From the NCBI GenBank assembly GCA_050908895.1, contig CP171222.1:62001-126000 (forward strand): a DNA stretch of 64,000 nucleotides. The letters run 5' to 3'. Under the pieces are notes generated by a model. That model was not told the origin of the DNA, did not search any database, and saw only the letters and a program-made list of their open reading frames with translations. The position numbers and the translations under genes were made by a program. This DNA comes from S5-A14a sp050908895. GTDB taxonomy: Bacteria > Bacillota > Clostridia > Peptostreptococcales > Anaerovoracaceae. Positions 26,811 to 35,815 of this stretch are shown here, piece by piece; position 1 is the stretch's first letter; every line of letters starts with the position of its first letter.

Positions 26811-27569
26811 ATGAAAGAATACAAAATTAGAAATACAGATTACCAAATCCGTTACAACGATCTCGACGGAAATCACACCCCAATTATTTTTATACACGGT
26901 CTAGGCTGTGCAAGCTCCTTTGACTATGTAGAAGTTGCATCTATCCTAGGGAATAAACATCGAATAATTCTAATAGATTTACTAGGTGCTGGGTATAGTG
27001 ATAAACCCACATCTTTTAAGTACACAGTCAGTAACCACGTAAAATATCTTAAAGAATTTATCGAAGATCTTGGTTTATATAAAGTTATTCTATTCGGACA
27101 CAGCTTGGGTGGACCTATAGCCATAGAATTGTGCGCCTCTTTAGGCAACAAGGTTCAGAAGTTAATATTAAGTGAATCTAATTTAGATTTCAGCAAGCAA
27201 CACTCAGCAAGCTTTAAAATTGCTGGCTTTAATAAAAATGACTTAGATAATGACTTTAAAAAGAACCTTGCAGAATATACTGAATCCGGATATACCATGT
27301 GGACGGCCACTCTCAGAAATTGGCTGCCAAAAGCTGCTTTTGAAATTTCTTGCAATGCAGTTGCCGGCGGCAAAATATCATGGCGAAAACTCTTATACAG
27401 CTTAGATACCCAAAAGTATTTTATTTTCGGTGAAAAGTCACTCCCAGATGATGATTTCCAAGTATTAAAATCACATGGTCTAAAAGTTGAAGTTGTTCCA
27501 AATGCTGGCCACTCAATGGCTTGGGAAAATCCCCATGGACTAGCAGAAGCAATAAATAACTGTTTGTAG
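26811..27569 (+). CDS. Alpha/beta-fold hydrolase
   Basis: A 252-residue soluble alpha/beta hydrolase. The oxyanion HG motif (FIHGLG, about 27-32), the nucleophile elbow GHSLGG (Ser98) and the catalytic His (NAGHS, His234) are visible; an acidic residue in between completes the triad. GGAGG ends five bases before the ATG at 26811, which decides the start over the in-frame ATG at 26769. The substrate is unknown. It is followed 12 bases later by a GNAT gene, probably in one operon. Confidence 0.88.
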   Translation: MKEYKIRNTDYQIRYNDLDGNHTPIIFIHGLGCASSFDYVEVASILGNKHRIILIDLLGAGYSDKPTSFKYTVSNHVKYLKEFIEDLGLYKVILFGHSLGGPIAIELCASLGNKVQKLILSESNLDFSKQHSASFKIAGFNKNDLDNDFKKNLAEYTESGYTMWTATLRNWLPKAAFEISCNAVAGGKISWRKLLYSLDTQKYFIFGEKSLPDDDFQVLKSHGLKVEVVPNAGHSMAWENPHGLAEAINNCL

Positions 27570-27581
27570 ATGGAGAAAAAA

Positions 27582-28172
27582 ATGAGAGTAAACTGCGAGA
27601 GAATTTTTAAAATAATGAATTTGCAGGAACTTGAGTATTGGTATAACGTCGAATTTAAAGAAACTTTTGCACAAAATGAAAGAAAACCATTTAAGGATAT
27701 TTTAAATTTAATAGACGGAAATAAGTACGAAGTTTGGGGTATTTTTTCAGAAGACAAAATGCTCGGATATGCTAGCCTTTGGAAAGGTCATAATATTCCA
27801 CTAACTTTATTAGATTATCTTGGAGTAAGTGCAAATTTAAGAAACGGCGGAATTGGATCAGATATATTAAAGCATTTAGAGTCATTGGACATTCCAATTG
27901 TTACGGAATCAGAATTACCTGTAGCATCTGATTCTGACTCTGAGAATAATATTAGAATACGCAGAATCGATTTTTATAAGAGGAACGGCTTTCGTCCTGC
28001 ATACGAGATGGCCACCTGTGGGATGCGTTGGCAAGCCCTCTTAATTAATGCAGATGAATTTCCAATTGAATCCATTATGAAATGGCATAAAGAACTCTAT
28101 GGTAAACAAAGAACAGATGTTAAAATTCCTATCGGAAAAGAGGAGTTCCCCTCTATGCCATATTGGATGTAA
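27582..28172 (+). CDS. GNAT-family N-acetyltransferase
   Basis: A 196-residue GNAT-like protein. The acetyl-CoA binding segment is LDYLGVSANLRNGGIGSDILKHL (R/NxxGxG pattern), after a strand reading VWGIFSEDKMLGYASLW, and the late RIDFYKRNGFR is typical of motif B. The first frame begins at 27570, but GGAG directly precedes the ATG at 27582, so I start there. The substrate could be a small molecule, antibiotic or protein. It is coupled to the hydrolase upstream. Confidence 0.8.
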   Translation: MRVNCERIFKIMNLQELEYWYNVEFKETFAQNERKPFKDILNLIDGNKYEVWGIFSEDKMLGYASLWKGHNIPLTLLDYLGVSANLRNGGIGSDILKHLESLDIPIVTESELPVASDSDSENNIRIRRIDFYKRNGFRPAYEMATCGMRWQALLINADEFPIESIMKWHKELYGKQRTDVKIPIGKEEFPSMPYWM

Positions 28173-28251
28173 TTATATTTAAAGTATCACTACAAAATAG
28201 ATTCCTATCACAAATAACAGCCTTTTTATTATGGGCAAAGGGGGCACCGTT

Positions 28252-28473
28252 ATGATAATTTTAAAAATAGTCTTAATTCTACTTGGTTTAGCTTTTTTAT
28301 CATTTGGCTATCTAATCTATTTTAAGGGGCATTATAACTTAATCAATGGATATGAATCAGATTACAAATCAGATAGAAAAAGCATTAGATATGCAAAAAA
28401 AGTTGGGATAATCGAATTAGTATTGGGCTTAATATTTTTATTTGCAGGTATCTGCGTCATTATTATTTTCTAA
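28252..28473 (+). CDS. Small two-helix membrane protein (DUF3784-like)
   Basis: A 73-residue protein with two hydrophobic helices (MIILKIVLILLGLAFLSFGYLIYF and VGIIELVLGLIFLFAGICVIIIF) around a polar loop with GYESDYKSD. The layout resembles the DUF3784 family of small Firmicute membrane proteins, function unknown. AAAGGGGGC lies 6 bases before the ATG at 28252, favouring it over 28231. Confidence 0.65.
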   Translation: MIILKIVLILLGLAFLSFGYLIYFKGHYNLINGYESDYKSDRKSIRYAKKVGIIELVLGLIFLFAGICVIIIF

Positions 28474-28531
28474 TTATCAGTTAATTATTTTGTTTCAGAA
28501 AATATTTTGCTAAATAAGTATAGAGGTTGAC

Positions 28532-29059
28532 ATGTCTTTAAAGCTAATCAAACTTACAAAAAAATACGAAAAACAACTTGGAGAAATGATTTATGAATGG
28601 AAATTAGACCATGAACTAAATAATGGGAATACCTCCCCTTGGGCAATTTTCAAAAATAATTATAGCGACTTTAATGATTATCTTGATAATCTTGAGATAA
28701 AAGATACGAAAGATGGCAAAGTTCCAGATTCAGTGTTTTTCCTAGTAGATACAGAGCGAAATAGGCTTCTTGGAGCCGTAAATATCCGCCACTATCTAAA
28801 TGAACAGCTTCTGAAAGAAGCCGGTCATATAGGCGTAGGAATACGTCCTAGCGAGCGTAGAAAAGGATATGCTACGGAAATAATAAGGCTAGCCTTAATT
28901 GAATGTAAAAAATTAGGAATTGATGAAGCGTTGGTAACTTGCCAAAAAGATAACATCGGTTCAGCAAAATCTATTGTTAAAAACAGCGGCAGGCTGGAAA
29001 ATGAATTTACTAATTCAAATGGAGATATAGTACAAAGATATTGGATAACTATTGTATAA
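28532..29059 (+). CDS. GNAT-family N-acetyltransferase (COG3981-like)
   Basis: A 175-residue GNAT protein resembling predicted acetyltransferases of the COG3981 type. After an N-terminal domain (LIKLTKKYEKQLGEM..), the central strand VFFLVDTERNRLLGAVNIRHYLN leads to the acetyl-CoA loop IGVGIRPSERRKGYATEIIRLAL and the C-terminal LVTCQKDNIGSAKSIVKNSG (motif B). GAGG lies 5 bases before the ATG. It is the second acetyltransferase of this accessory run. Confidence 0.85.
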   Translation: MSLKLIKLTKKYEKQLGEMIYEWKLDHELNNGNTSPWAIFKNNYSDFNDYLDNLEIKDTKDGKVPDSVFFLVDTERNRLLGAVNIRHYLNEQLLKEAGHIGVGIRPSERRKGYATEIIRLALIECKKLGIDEALVTCQKDNIGSAKSIVKNSGRLENEFTNSNGDIVQRYWITIV

Positions 29060-29095
29060 ATTATTCAAATAGAAAAAGGTTTTAGGGAGAAAATT

Positions 29096-29542
29096 ATGGC
29101 AGAAAATAGCAGAAAGTATACAAAAAGTGAGCAAAAACGGCTAGACTATTTTAACGACGTAAAAGAAGAGCTTGTATCCAAAGGATATAAATCTCATCTC
29201 CTCACAATTAATTTAATTTCAGCAAATATATTCAGTATATTCTTATTCTTGCTAGCCTCCATCTTTTTCATTCCTATATATCTTAAACTCAACAATATTC
29301 CTAGTCTCAATCTTTCTTTTGATTTGAATGACATATTTTTATTGTTCATTGCCATGGCTATCTTCACAGTTTTACATGAACTCGTTCACGGAATTACCTG
29401 GGCTATGTTTACAAAGGATGGTTTCAGGTTCATCAGGTGATATTATGATTGTTAGCAAGCTTTTAACATACAAAACGTCTTCCTCTGATACACTAATTTA
29501 TGATCATCCGACTGATGCGGGAAGTGTAATTTTCGAAAGATA
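29096..29542 (+). pseudogene. DUF3267 metalloprotease-like membrane protein, internally deleted
   Basis: The first 114 codons encode two membrane helices and a zinc-protease-like HELVHG motif (FTVLHELVHGITWAMF), as in DUF3267. The frame then ends at GFRFIR. Immediately after, in another frame, the sequence reads SKLLTYKTSSSDTLIYDHPTDAGSVIFE, which looks like the C-terminal tail of the same family. About 60-70 residues in the middle are missing with a frame change. A good GGGAG site precedes the ATG. The truncated product may still be made but lacks the second half of the domain. Confidence 0.7.
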
Positions 29543-29574
29543 AGAAACGAAAAATTTTAAGAAAGGAATATGTG

Positions 29575-30075
29575 ATGAAAAAAAATCATATGCCTGTGTT
29601 CGGTGTTGGTCCTATTTACGTAATAACGTGCCTTATTATAACAATTATAGGATATACCATGAGCAAAACATCCATATTAATAAATGGTAACCTACCCAAA
29701 CTTTCCCTTATTTCACTGATAATTGGCTTAGCACTCATTGTGCTTGGTATAGGATTATGGATATATGCAGTAATTATCCAGAAAATAACCAATGAAATAA
29801 GAAAAGGCCAACTGCTCAAATCAGGTGTGTATTCAATTGTGAGAAATCCAATTTATTCAGCATTTTTACTAATATTCACCGGTGTCTTGGTGTCAACTCA
29901 TAACATATTCCTTTTGGGTGCTCCCATACTCTTTTACATTGCATTAACTTTTCTAATGAAAGCTACAGAAGAAAAATGGCTATCAGAAAAATTTGGCGAT
30001 GAGTATAAGGATTATTGCAACCAAGTAAACAGGGTTATCCCTTGGTTTAAAGTCAGAAAAAATAGCCATAAATAA
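29575..30075 (+). CDS. Isoprenylcysteine carboxyl methyltransferase-like membrane protein
   Basis: A 166-residue polytopic protein with four hydrophobic segments. The C-terminal half carries the ICMT/PEMT hallmark: LLKSGVYSIVRNPIYSAFLLIFTG, then a KATEEKWLSEKFGDEYKDYCNQVNRVIPWF tail with the conserved EE and Y. Bacterial homologues probably methylate lipids or small molecules. I start at the ATG at 29575; GAAAGGA is correctly spaced and the codon before it is GTG. It is the last gene of the plus-strand accessory run. Confidence 0.82.
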   Translation: MKKNHMPVFGVGPIYVITCLIITIIGYTMSKTSILINGNLPKLSLISLIIGLALIVLGIGLWIYAVIIQKITNEIRKGQLLKSGVYSIVRNPIYSAFLLIFTGVLVSTHNIFLLGAPILFYIALTFLMKATEEKWLSEKFGDEYKDYCNQVNRVIPWFKVRKNSHK

Positions 30076-30213
30076 TCAAATAAATGAGAAAAAACTTATA
30101 ATATTAGCTCTATCCGTCGGTTATCGTCTTGATATTTATAAAATGTAAAATTTTCCAATAGAGACACTACAGTAAAACTATGACAAAATACCTTTAAGGC
30201 GACTAAAGAAACT

Positions 30214-30243
30214 AAGACGACTAGATTCTTATCCAGCCGCCTT
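30214..30243 (-). terminator. Hairpin after the heptad-repeat gene
   Basis: On the minus strand AAGGCGGCTGGAT pairs with ATCTAGTCGTCTT (13 bp including G-U pairs) around a 4-nt loop, about 20 nt after the stop at 30264. The following run is AGTTTCTTT, weak as a U-tract. Confidence 0.5.
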
Positions 30244-30263
30244 TATCTTAGATATAAATTCAC

Positions 30264-32366
30264 TTATTTCACTTCGCCTGTCTTAAATAAAATCTTGCTT
30301 TCTCCAGTCATATCGTCTAGCTTTCCACCAACAAAAACCTCTTTCTTTGAAGCTTCCTTTATGCCTTCAAAATTGCTTATTACTGCTGATATTTCATTGT
30401 CAGAAAGCACACTTGTGAATTTTTCTATTCCCTCTTTGTCAAATCTGCTCATGCCCGAATTCAATTTTGTGATACCTTCAAGCAACTTATTTGATCCATT
30501 CTTTAGTTTATTTGAACCGTCCTTAGCCTGGCCAATCCCAGCATCCAGATCATTCATTGCAGCAAGGAGTTTGTCGCTTCCTCCAGCTGCTGAATCTACT
30601 CCTATCGTATATTGATTTATACCGGCAACTAGAGCTTCTACTTGATCTAGCTTGTTTTTTAAATCAACCAATTTACTAGGAGTTTCTTTGCCTACAGCAA
30701 TTGCAGCAAATTTTGAAAGGTTTTCTTCGGCATTAATTGCGCCGTTTTTGAAAATCTCTGCAACCTTGCAAATCTCTGTTGCCTCTGAAATTTTACTCTC
30801 TACTTCGAGAGGGTTACCCCCTGCCAATTCAAAGGCAGTTGATGCTACAGCTGTAATTTCAGGTGTTATCTGATCTTCTGAGTAGCCTTTTAGTTTAAGC
30901 AATGGAACTACTTTTTTAGAATTTTTTTCCATAGCATTTCCGACGAAAGCCGCTTTCTTAGCAATTTCCCCTGCTTCTTTGATAGCCTCTTCAATGTTTT
31001 TTCTGCTTGCCTTTGTTTTGTTCTGTGACATTAGATTATTATATGCAACGGACAAAATTTGTGTCTGAATATTTTTGTCCTTTACCCCCTGTGATGAAAG
31101 TGCTTCCCTCAATTTAGCCTCTGCCTGGCTTGTCGCACCATCGGATATACCGTTTATGACTTGAATATATGTCTTTGGTGTTAATGTGATATTTTCATTT
31201 TTTATAGCATCTTTAAGTTGGGTCGTCGCAGTTTCAAAAATCGAAGCTTCCAGCTGGGCAATACCAATCTTTATTTTTGAGCTGTTGTTACTTAGAGATC
31301 TGAGTCCAGTGTTTAAGGTTTTTATGCCGGAAAGTAGCTGAGAACTTCCATTCTGCAGTTTACCTATGCCCTTGTTCAAACCTTCGATTCCATCATTAAG
31401 CTGGGTTGCACCACTTTCAAGGGTTTCAGTGCCTTTTAAAAGCTCTTTGGATGATGATGAAAGCTTTTCAAGACCTAGATTCAAAGTTTCAGCCTTTGCC
31501 TTTAGTTCATCGGGTTTCTCTGTATCTATATCATTAACTATTCCTGACATTGCAATACTGTAGGTCCCCATAATATTGAATTTGTCTGTAAAAGCACTAA
31601 TTTCAACAATTGATGGAATATTTAACTTTGATTTGTTTACACCTAGATTTTCGTTCATCCCCGGCATAGCAACGCCGAAGGCAACAGTCTTATTACCATC
31701 ATCTATAGATTTCCCATTGGTAACTTTTATATCGCTAAAATGGGCATTATCGAAGACCAAACCGCTGGCCATAGTGTAGGGATGGAGATATGTTTTATCA
31801 TTTACAACATCTTTTTTCTTAATATCGTACTCAAATCTAATCTTAATATTGCCGGATTTTCCTGCAATTTCTTTCGGTGTTTTTTTCTTACCATTTAGGT
31901 AATATGACACGTTCACTCTTACAGGCAATTCTGCTGTTGCTTTTCCCTTATAGAAAATCCTATTCCCTTTGGCTTTCCAAATAATATCATTACCATTTTT
32001 TATGTATTTCTCATTTCCTGATGTGTTTTCTACTTTATCCAAAGTTGAAAAATCTCTAAGTTCATTGGAATTACTGCTATTTGATAGCTGTTCAGAAACT
32101 ACCACATCCTTAATATTGCTATCATTATCCATAATAGCATAAGTTGTTTCAACTTTTCCCAGATTTTCTCCGTGAGATTTTAAAAGAGTAGGATAATTTT
32201 TGGAAATTTCCTTTTCAGCCGTCTTCATTTCTTTTTCGGTTTTACTGCTAGCTGATACGGTGCTTCCCCTGTAATATCCGTATGTCAATCCGCTGGATAG
32301 AATCAAACCTCCAATTAGAATAAGGCTTATTACTTTATTTTTTTTACTGCTAAATAGTTTATTCAT
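30264..32366 (-). CDS. Membrane-anchored LxxG-heptad-repeat protein, partner of MMPL transporter
   Basis: A 700-residue extracytoplasmic protein. The N-terminal helix (VISLILIGGLILSSGLTYGY) anchors or exports it. A first domain (about 60-270) has FYKGKATAELPVRVNVSYYLNG and related beta-rich sequence. A long alpha-helical part follows with xxxLxxG heptads (ESGATQLNDGIEGLNKGIGK onward and again GSDKLLAAMNDLDAGIGQAK), as in YhgE/Pip-type proteins. It starts 14 bases after the MMPL gene ends, with GGAGGAG before the ATG at 32366. It probably works with the MMPL transporter at the cell surface. Role inferred from linkage. A paralogue is at 52103-53992. Confidence 0.75.
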   Translation of the reverse strand: MNKLFSSKKNKVISLILIGGLILSSGLTYGYYRGSTVSASSKTEKEMKTAEKEISKNYPTLLKSHGENLGKVETTYAIMDNDSNIKDVVVSEQLSNSSNSNELRDFSTLDKVENTSGNEKYIKNGNDIIWKAKGNRIFYKGKATAELPVRVNVSYYLNGKKKTPKEIAGKSGNIKIRFEYDIKKKDVVNDKTYLHPYTMASGLVFDNAHFSDIKVTNGKSIDDGNKTVAFGVAMPGMNENLGVNKSKLNIPSIVEISAFTDKFNIMGTYSIAMSGIVNDIDTEKPDELKAKAETLNLGLEKLSSSSKELLKGTETLESGATQLNDGIEGLNKGIGKLQNGSSQLLSGIKTLNTGLRSLSNNSSKIKIGIAQLEASIFETATTQLKDAIKNENITLTPKTYIQVINGISDGATSQAEAKLREALSSQGVKDKNIQTQILSVAYNNLMSQNKTKASRKNIEEAIKEAGEIAKKAAFVGNAMEKNSKKVVPLLKLKGYSEDQITPEITAVASTAFELAGGNPLEVESKISEATEICKVAEIFKNGAINAEENLSKFAAIAVGKETPSKLVDLKNKLDQVEALVAGINQYTIGVDSAAGGSDKLLAAMNDLDAGIGQAKDGSNKLKNGSNKLLEGITKLNSGMSRFDKEGIEKFTSVLSDNEISAVISNFEGIKEASKKEVFVGGKLDDMTGESKILFKTGEVK

Positions 32367-32379
32367 ATTCTCCTCCAAA

Positions 32380-34482
32380 TTAACCTTCCCCTCTCAAATT
32401 TAAATTTCTCAAACCCTTTGTGGTTTTACAAATCACTTTATCAAATAGCATAAGTAGAGACGGCAATACCAATATAACTGAAATCATACTGATTATCGCA
32501 CCTCTTGCCATTAAATTGCACATAGTGCTTATTATCCCTATATTTGAATAAATCGCAACACCGATTGTAGCTGTAAAGAACCCTAGAGCACTTACTATTA
32601 TTGACGGGATTGAAGTAGCAGTGGATTCGATTATTGCAGATCTTTTGTCAAGACCACTAAGTCTCTCAGTCTTATATCTTGTCGACATCAAGATTGCATA
32701 GTCTACCGTAGACCCCAGCTGAATTGTGCTTATGCAAACAGGAATTATAAAAGGCAATTCCAGCTTAGTAAACCCCGGAATCCCAAGATTAACAATGATT
32801 GCAAACTCAATAACAGCAACTAAAATAAATGGTAGCGATACAGACCCTAGTACTATTAAAATTATAACAAATACCATAGCAATTGATATCCAATTAACTA
32901 CTTTAAAATCCTTATCTGTCAAGCTGATAAGGTCCTTGGTTGCAGGTCCCTCGCCAATCACAGTTGCTTCCTTATCATACCTCTTGATAATACCCTTAAC
33001 CCGGTCAATTTGGGCATTGCAGTTTTTTGTTGACACCTTGTATTCAGAATTAACAACAATCATTTGGTGGCTCTTAGACCTTAAAGATAATCCGACTCTA
33101 TCGGGTAAAAATCCTTTTGGAATTGAAGTCCCCAGTGCCGTATCAGTGCCCAAAACATTTGTGATGCCATCAAGAGCCTCAATTTCAGAAATCATAGCCC
33201 TGCCGTATTTTGCCGGCATTTTTTCATCAGCCACGACAATATATGACGTGTTAATATTAAAATCTTTGCTGAGCTTTTCATTGGCTGTCAGGAATCTAGT
33301 TTTGCTTTCCGGCAAATTGTTCTGACTGCTTGAGAGCATCTTAGTAAAATCATATACAACATTCTGATGGTTATATCCATAAATCGCCGGAACAAGAAGG
33401 ATTACAAAGGCTAAAATATAAATCATATATCTACTTGTAAGTCCATGAGCAAGCTTGTGAGTGTCTGGAATGAGAGACTTATGCCTTGTCTTCTTCAATA
33501 ATCCCTTAAATTCAAGCATTAGCACCGGTAAAATAGTCACGCTGGCCAAAACTCCAAGAACTACACCTTTTGCCATAACAATTCCAAGATCTTTACCCAT
33601 AGTATAAGTCATAAAGCAAAGTGCCAAAAAACCGACAACAGTTGTAATAGAACTTCCTGTAACGGAAATGAGGGTATCATCAATAGCCTCGGCCATTGCT
33701 TCCTCATCTTGTAGTCCACTATCCTCTTTTTCCATGAAACTATGCCATAAGAAAATTGAATAATCCATTGTAACCCCGAGTTGAAGTACTGCGGCTATAG
33801 CCTTCGTTATATAAGAAACCTCACCTAGAAAATAGTTGGATCCAAGATTGTAAAGTATTGCCATTCCAATGCTTAAAAGGAATAAGACAGGTGCCGCGTA
33901 AGAATCTAGTAAAAGCATCATTGCTATCAGGGAAAGTACGACTGCAACAGCAACATATTTGGGTTCCTCTTCTTCGCATATGTTTTTTAAATCAAGTACT
34001 AAGGCCGAAAGTCCTGATGCGTGGGTATCATTTGACCCCAGCTTACGAATTTCTTCCACCGCAGCAAGGGTTTTCTCGTCAGATGTTGACGTGTCGAAGA
34101 AAACGGCTATCATTGAGGCTTTATCATTTTTGATATTAGATGAAATTTTTTCAGGTAGCATTTCCTTTGGCATAGCCGGGTTCAACACATCCTGAAAATT
34201 TACTACTTCTGCCACATGATCAACCTTTGAGATGCTTTCTTTTAATTTACTAACATCTCCACTTTTCATATTCTCAGTAATGACTAGAGAAAATCCTCCT
34301 TTATTGAATTCTTTCATTAACAGATTTTGACCCTTAACAGTTTCCATTTCTTCAGGTAAATAGGTCAGCATATCATAGTTTATTTTAGTATTTTTGTACC
34401 CTATGATTGCCGGTATCAGAAGTATGATTGCAACTATGAGAATAAGTCTTTGATATTTTACAATTTTTCTACCAATTTTCAT
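32380..34482 (-). CDS. MMPL/RND-family transporter
   Basis: A 700-residue transporter of the MMPL (RND superfamily) type. It has two repeats, each with one helix, a large extracytoplasmic domain and a five-helix bundle (first about 175-345, second about 525-690). Conserved membrane stretches are LQLGVTMDYSIFLWHSF and IQLGSTVDYAILMSTRY (GxxxDY pattern with the Asp of the proton relay). Firmicute members export lipids or hydrophobic compounds. Divergent from a TetR gene, with operator-like sites in its promoter, so it is probably induced by a ligand of that repressor. Confidence 0.92.
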   Translation of the reverse strand: MKIGRKIVKYQRLILIVAIILLIPAIIGYKNTKINYDMLTYLPEEMETVKGQNLLMKEFNKGGFSLVITENMKSGDVSKLKESISKVDHVAEVVNFQDVLNPAMPKEMLPEKISSNIKNDKASMIAVFFDTSTSDEKTLAAVEEIRKLGSNDTHASGLSALVLDLKNICEEEEPKYVAVAVVLSLIAMMLLLDSYAAPVLFLLSIGMAILYNLGSNYFLGEVSYITKAIAAVLQLGVTMDYSIFLWHSFMEKEDSGLQDEEAMAEAIDDTLISVTGSSITTVVGFLALCFMTYTMGKDLGIVMAKGVVLGVLASVTILPVLMLEFKGLLKKTRHKSLIPDTHKLAHGLTSRYMIYILAFVILLVPAIYGYNHQNVVYDFTKMLSSSQNNLPESKTRFLTANEKLSKDFNINTSYIVVADEKMPAKYGRAMISEIEALDGITNVLGTDTALGTSIPKGFLPDRVGLSLRSKSHQMIVVNSEYKVSTKNCNAQIDRVKGIIKRYDKEATVIGEGPATKDLISLTDKDFKVVNWISIAMVFVIILIVLGSVSLPFILVAVIEFAIIVNLGIPGFTKLELPFIIPVCISTIQLGSTVDYAILMSTRYKTERLSGLDKRSAIIESTATSIPSIIVSALGFFTATIGVAIYSNIGIISTMCNLMARGAIISMISVILVLPSLLMLFDKVICKTTKGLRNLNLRGEG

Positions 34483-34514
34483 ATAAAATTATAGCCTCCC
34501 TCGCTAAGAAAAAC

Positions 34515-34527
34515 TGACCAGTCGTCA
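34515..34527. promoter_or_regulatory. TetR operator O1
   Basis: TGACCAGTCGTCA, a near-palindrome matching the two other sites. It lies just downstream of the predicted MMPL transcription start, between it and the start codon. Confidence 0.6.
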
Positions 34528-34543
34528 CAAATTTACATACACC

Positions 34544-34572
34544 AATATAGCATTTAATTGACTATTAGTCAA
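34544..34572 (-). promoter_or_regulatory. MMPL promoter with TetR operator O2
   Basis: TTGACT (34572-34567), a 17-base spacer and TATATT (34549-34544). The -35 is one arm of the perfect palindrome TTGACTA-T-TAGTCAA (34558-34572), so a bound TetR dimer would block RNA polymerase. Confidence 0.7.
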
Positions 34573-34657
34573 CTTTGTTTTGAAAATTTATTTATATTTC
34601 TGAAAAATCGCTTAATTATCATCGATTCTTCTATCAATAGGTTTCCTAATATACCTA

Positions 34658-34686
34658 TTGACCATTAGTCATTATTATGTTATCAT
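34658..34686 (+). promoter_or_regulatory. tetR promoter with operator O3
   Basis: TTGACC (34658-34663), a 17-base spacer and TATCAT (34681-34686). The -35 overlaps TGACCATTAGTCA (34659-34671), so the regulator should repress itself. Confidence 0.7.
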
Positions 34687-34736
34687 AATCAGCTAGAAAG
34701 TTACTATTTAGTTTGGATATATGAACCGAGGTAAAG

Positions 34737-35381
34737 ATGAAAAATGTAAGCACTGAGAATGTCAAGAAAAGCGATATTAATAAAGAAAAAAAACGGGCTG
34801 ACCTCTTAAATTCAGCATATGAACTCTTTACTACTGTAGGCTTTTCCAGCACGACAATTAGCCAGATTGCCAAAAATGCCGGTGTGGGAAAGGGAACTTT
34901 TTATTTGTACTTTGACAGTAAGGAAGAAATCGGAAACATTCTTATTACACAAAAATCCAGTGAACTACTATATAAGGCAATTACAGAAATAAAAAATCAT
35001 TGTGCCAAGACTAATGAACGATTATCGGTTTGTGATAAAATAATTTTCATAACCGATTACATAATTACAACCTTGTCAAAGGATATGGCTCTTCTCAAAT
35101 ACATCTCCAAATATTTGAGTTGGGGGTTATTTTCAGTACCTTTTCTTCATTGCGAAGAAAAAGACATTTTAGTTGACTTCAGAACATTCACCAAAGTTCT
35201 CCTTGAAAAAGATGGTATAGTCATCAAAAATCTGGACATGGTTATATTTACAATTCTTGAGCTGTTAAACTCAACATGCTACAATGTCATCCTTCATGGC
35301 GAACCTGTAAGTTTCAGTGATTATAAGCCGTATCTATTTAACTGCATAAGATTAATAGTAAATGATGCAATTAAAGAATAA
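34737..35381 (+). CDS. TetR/AcrR-family transcriptional repressor
   Basis: A 214-residue TetR protein. The N-terminal helix-turn-helix is clear (ADLLNSAYELFTTVGFSSTTISQIAKNAGVGKGTFYLYFDSKEEI, about 22-66), followed by a helical ligand domain with no recognised subfamily. GAGGT lies just before the ATG. It is divergent from the MMPL/heptad pair, and three TGACyAkTmGTCA-like sites lie between them, so it most likely represses that pair and itself. Confidence 0.92.
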   Translation: MKNVSTENVKKSDINKEKKRADLLNSAYELFTTVGFSSTTISQIAKNAGVGKGTFYLYFDSKEEIGNILITQKSSELLYKAITEIKNHCAKTNERLSVCDKIIFITDYIITTLSKDMALLKYISKYLSWGLFSVPFLHCEEKDILVDFRTFTKVLLEKDGIVIKNLDMVIFTILELLNSTCYNVILHGEPVSFSDYKPYLFNCIRLIVNDAIKE

Positions 35382-35420
35382 AAAAGGAAGCTTAAATCTC
35401 TTATATTAGAGTAAGCTTCC
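35380..35420 (-). terminator. Rho-independent terminator of the CPBP remnant
   Basis: On the minus strand GGAAGCTTA pairs with TAAGCTTCC (9 bp) plus an inner CTCT/AGAG stem, followed by TTTTTT. It lies between the convergent CPBP remnant and tetR and may work in both directions. Confidence 0.75.
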
Positions 35421-35779
35421 TAAGACTTTTAACAATTTAGTAAATTCTAATCTATTTCTTTATAATATTTTCTTAACAAAATACAACTTATTGCAATCTC
35501 CATAATCATAATAAAAATAACAATTCCATCAATAATCGGGTATATTTTTCCTATTCTGCTAAGAGAAATACAATCCCATAAACCGTCGAGAATTTCAAGA
35601 ATCCATGTATTTTTTGTATACCTGTAACTAACAGCAAAGAAAATTCCCGCCATAAAAGTACTACTTAATTGTGTAAATACTTCACTTAAGGTTAATCCGC
35701 CGAAAATACTAGCACCATGTAGTAAGGAAAATGTTATTGCTGATATAATGATGATGTGACCCCCAAAAGTTAGACTTTT

Positions 35780-35813
35780 ATTGCGTAACAGATATTAGAA
35801 TCTGTTACGCAAT
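35780..35813. terminator. Perfect stem-loop inside the IS left end
   Basis: ATTGCGTAACAGAT (35780-35793) and ATCTGTTACGCAAT (35800-35813) form a perfect 14-bp stem with a 6-nt loop and T-rich flanks on both sides. It directly follows the orfB stop, and is probably a bidirectional terminator that shields the transposase from outside transcription. Confidence 0.7.
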
Positions 35814-35815
35814 TT

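Noticed and set aside
27155..27757. 200-codon minus-strand open frame
   Set aside because: It is antisense to the hydrolase and GNAT genes, which have intact motifs and ribosome-binding sites.
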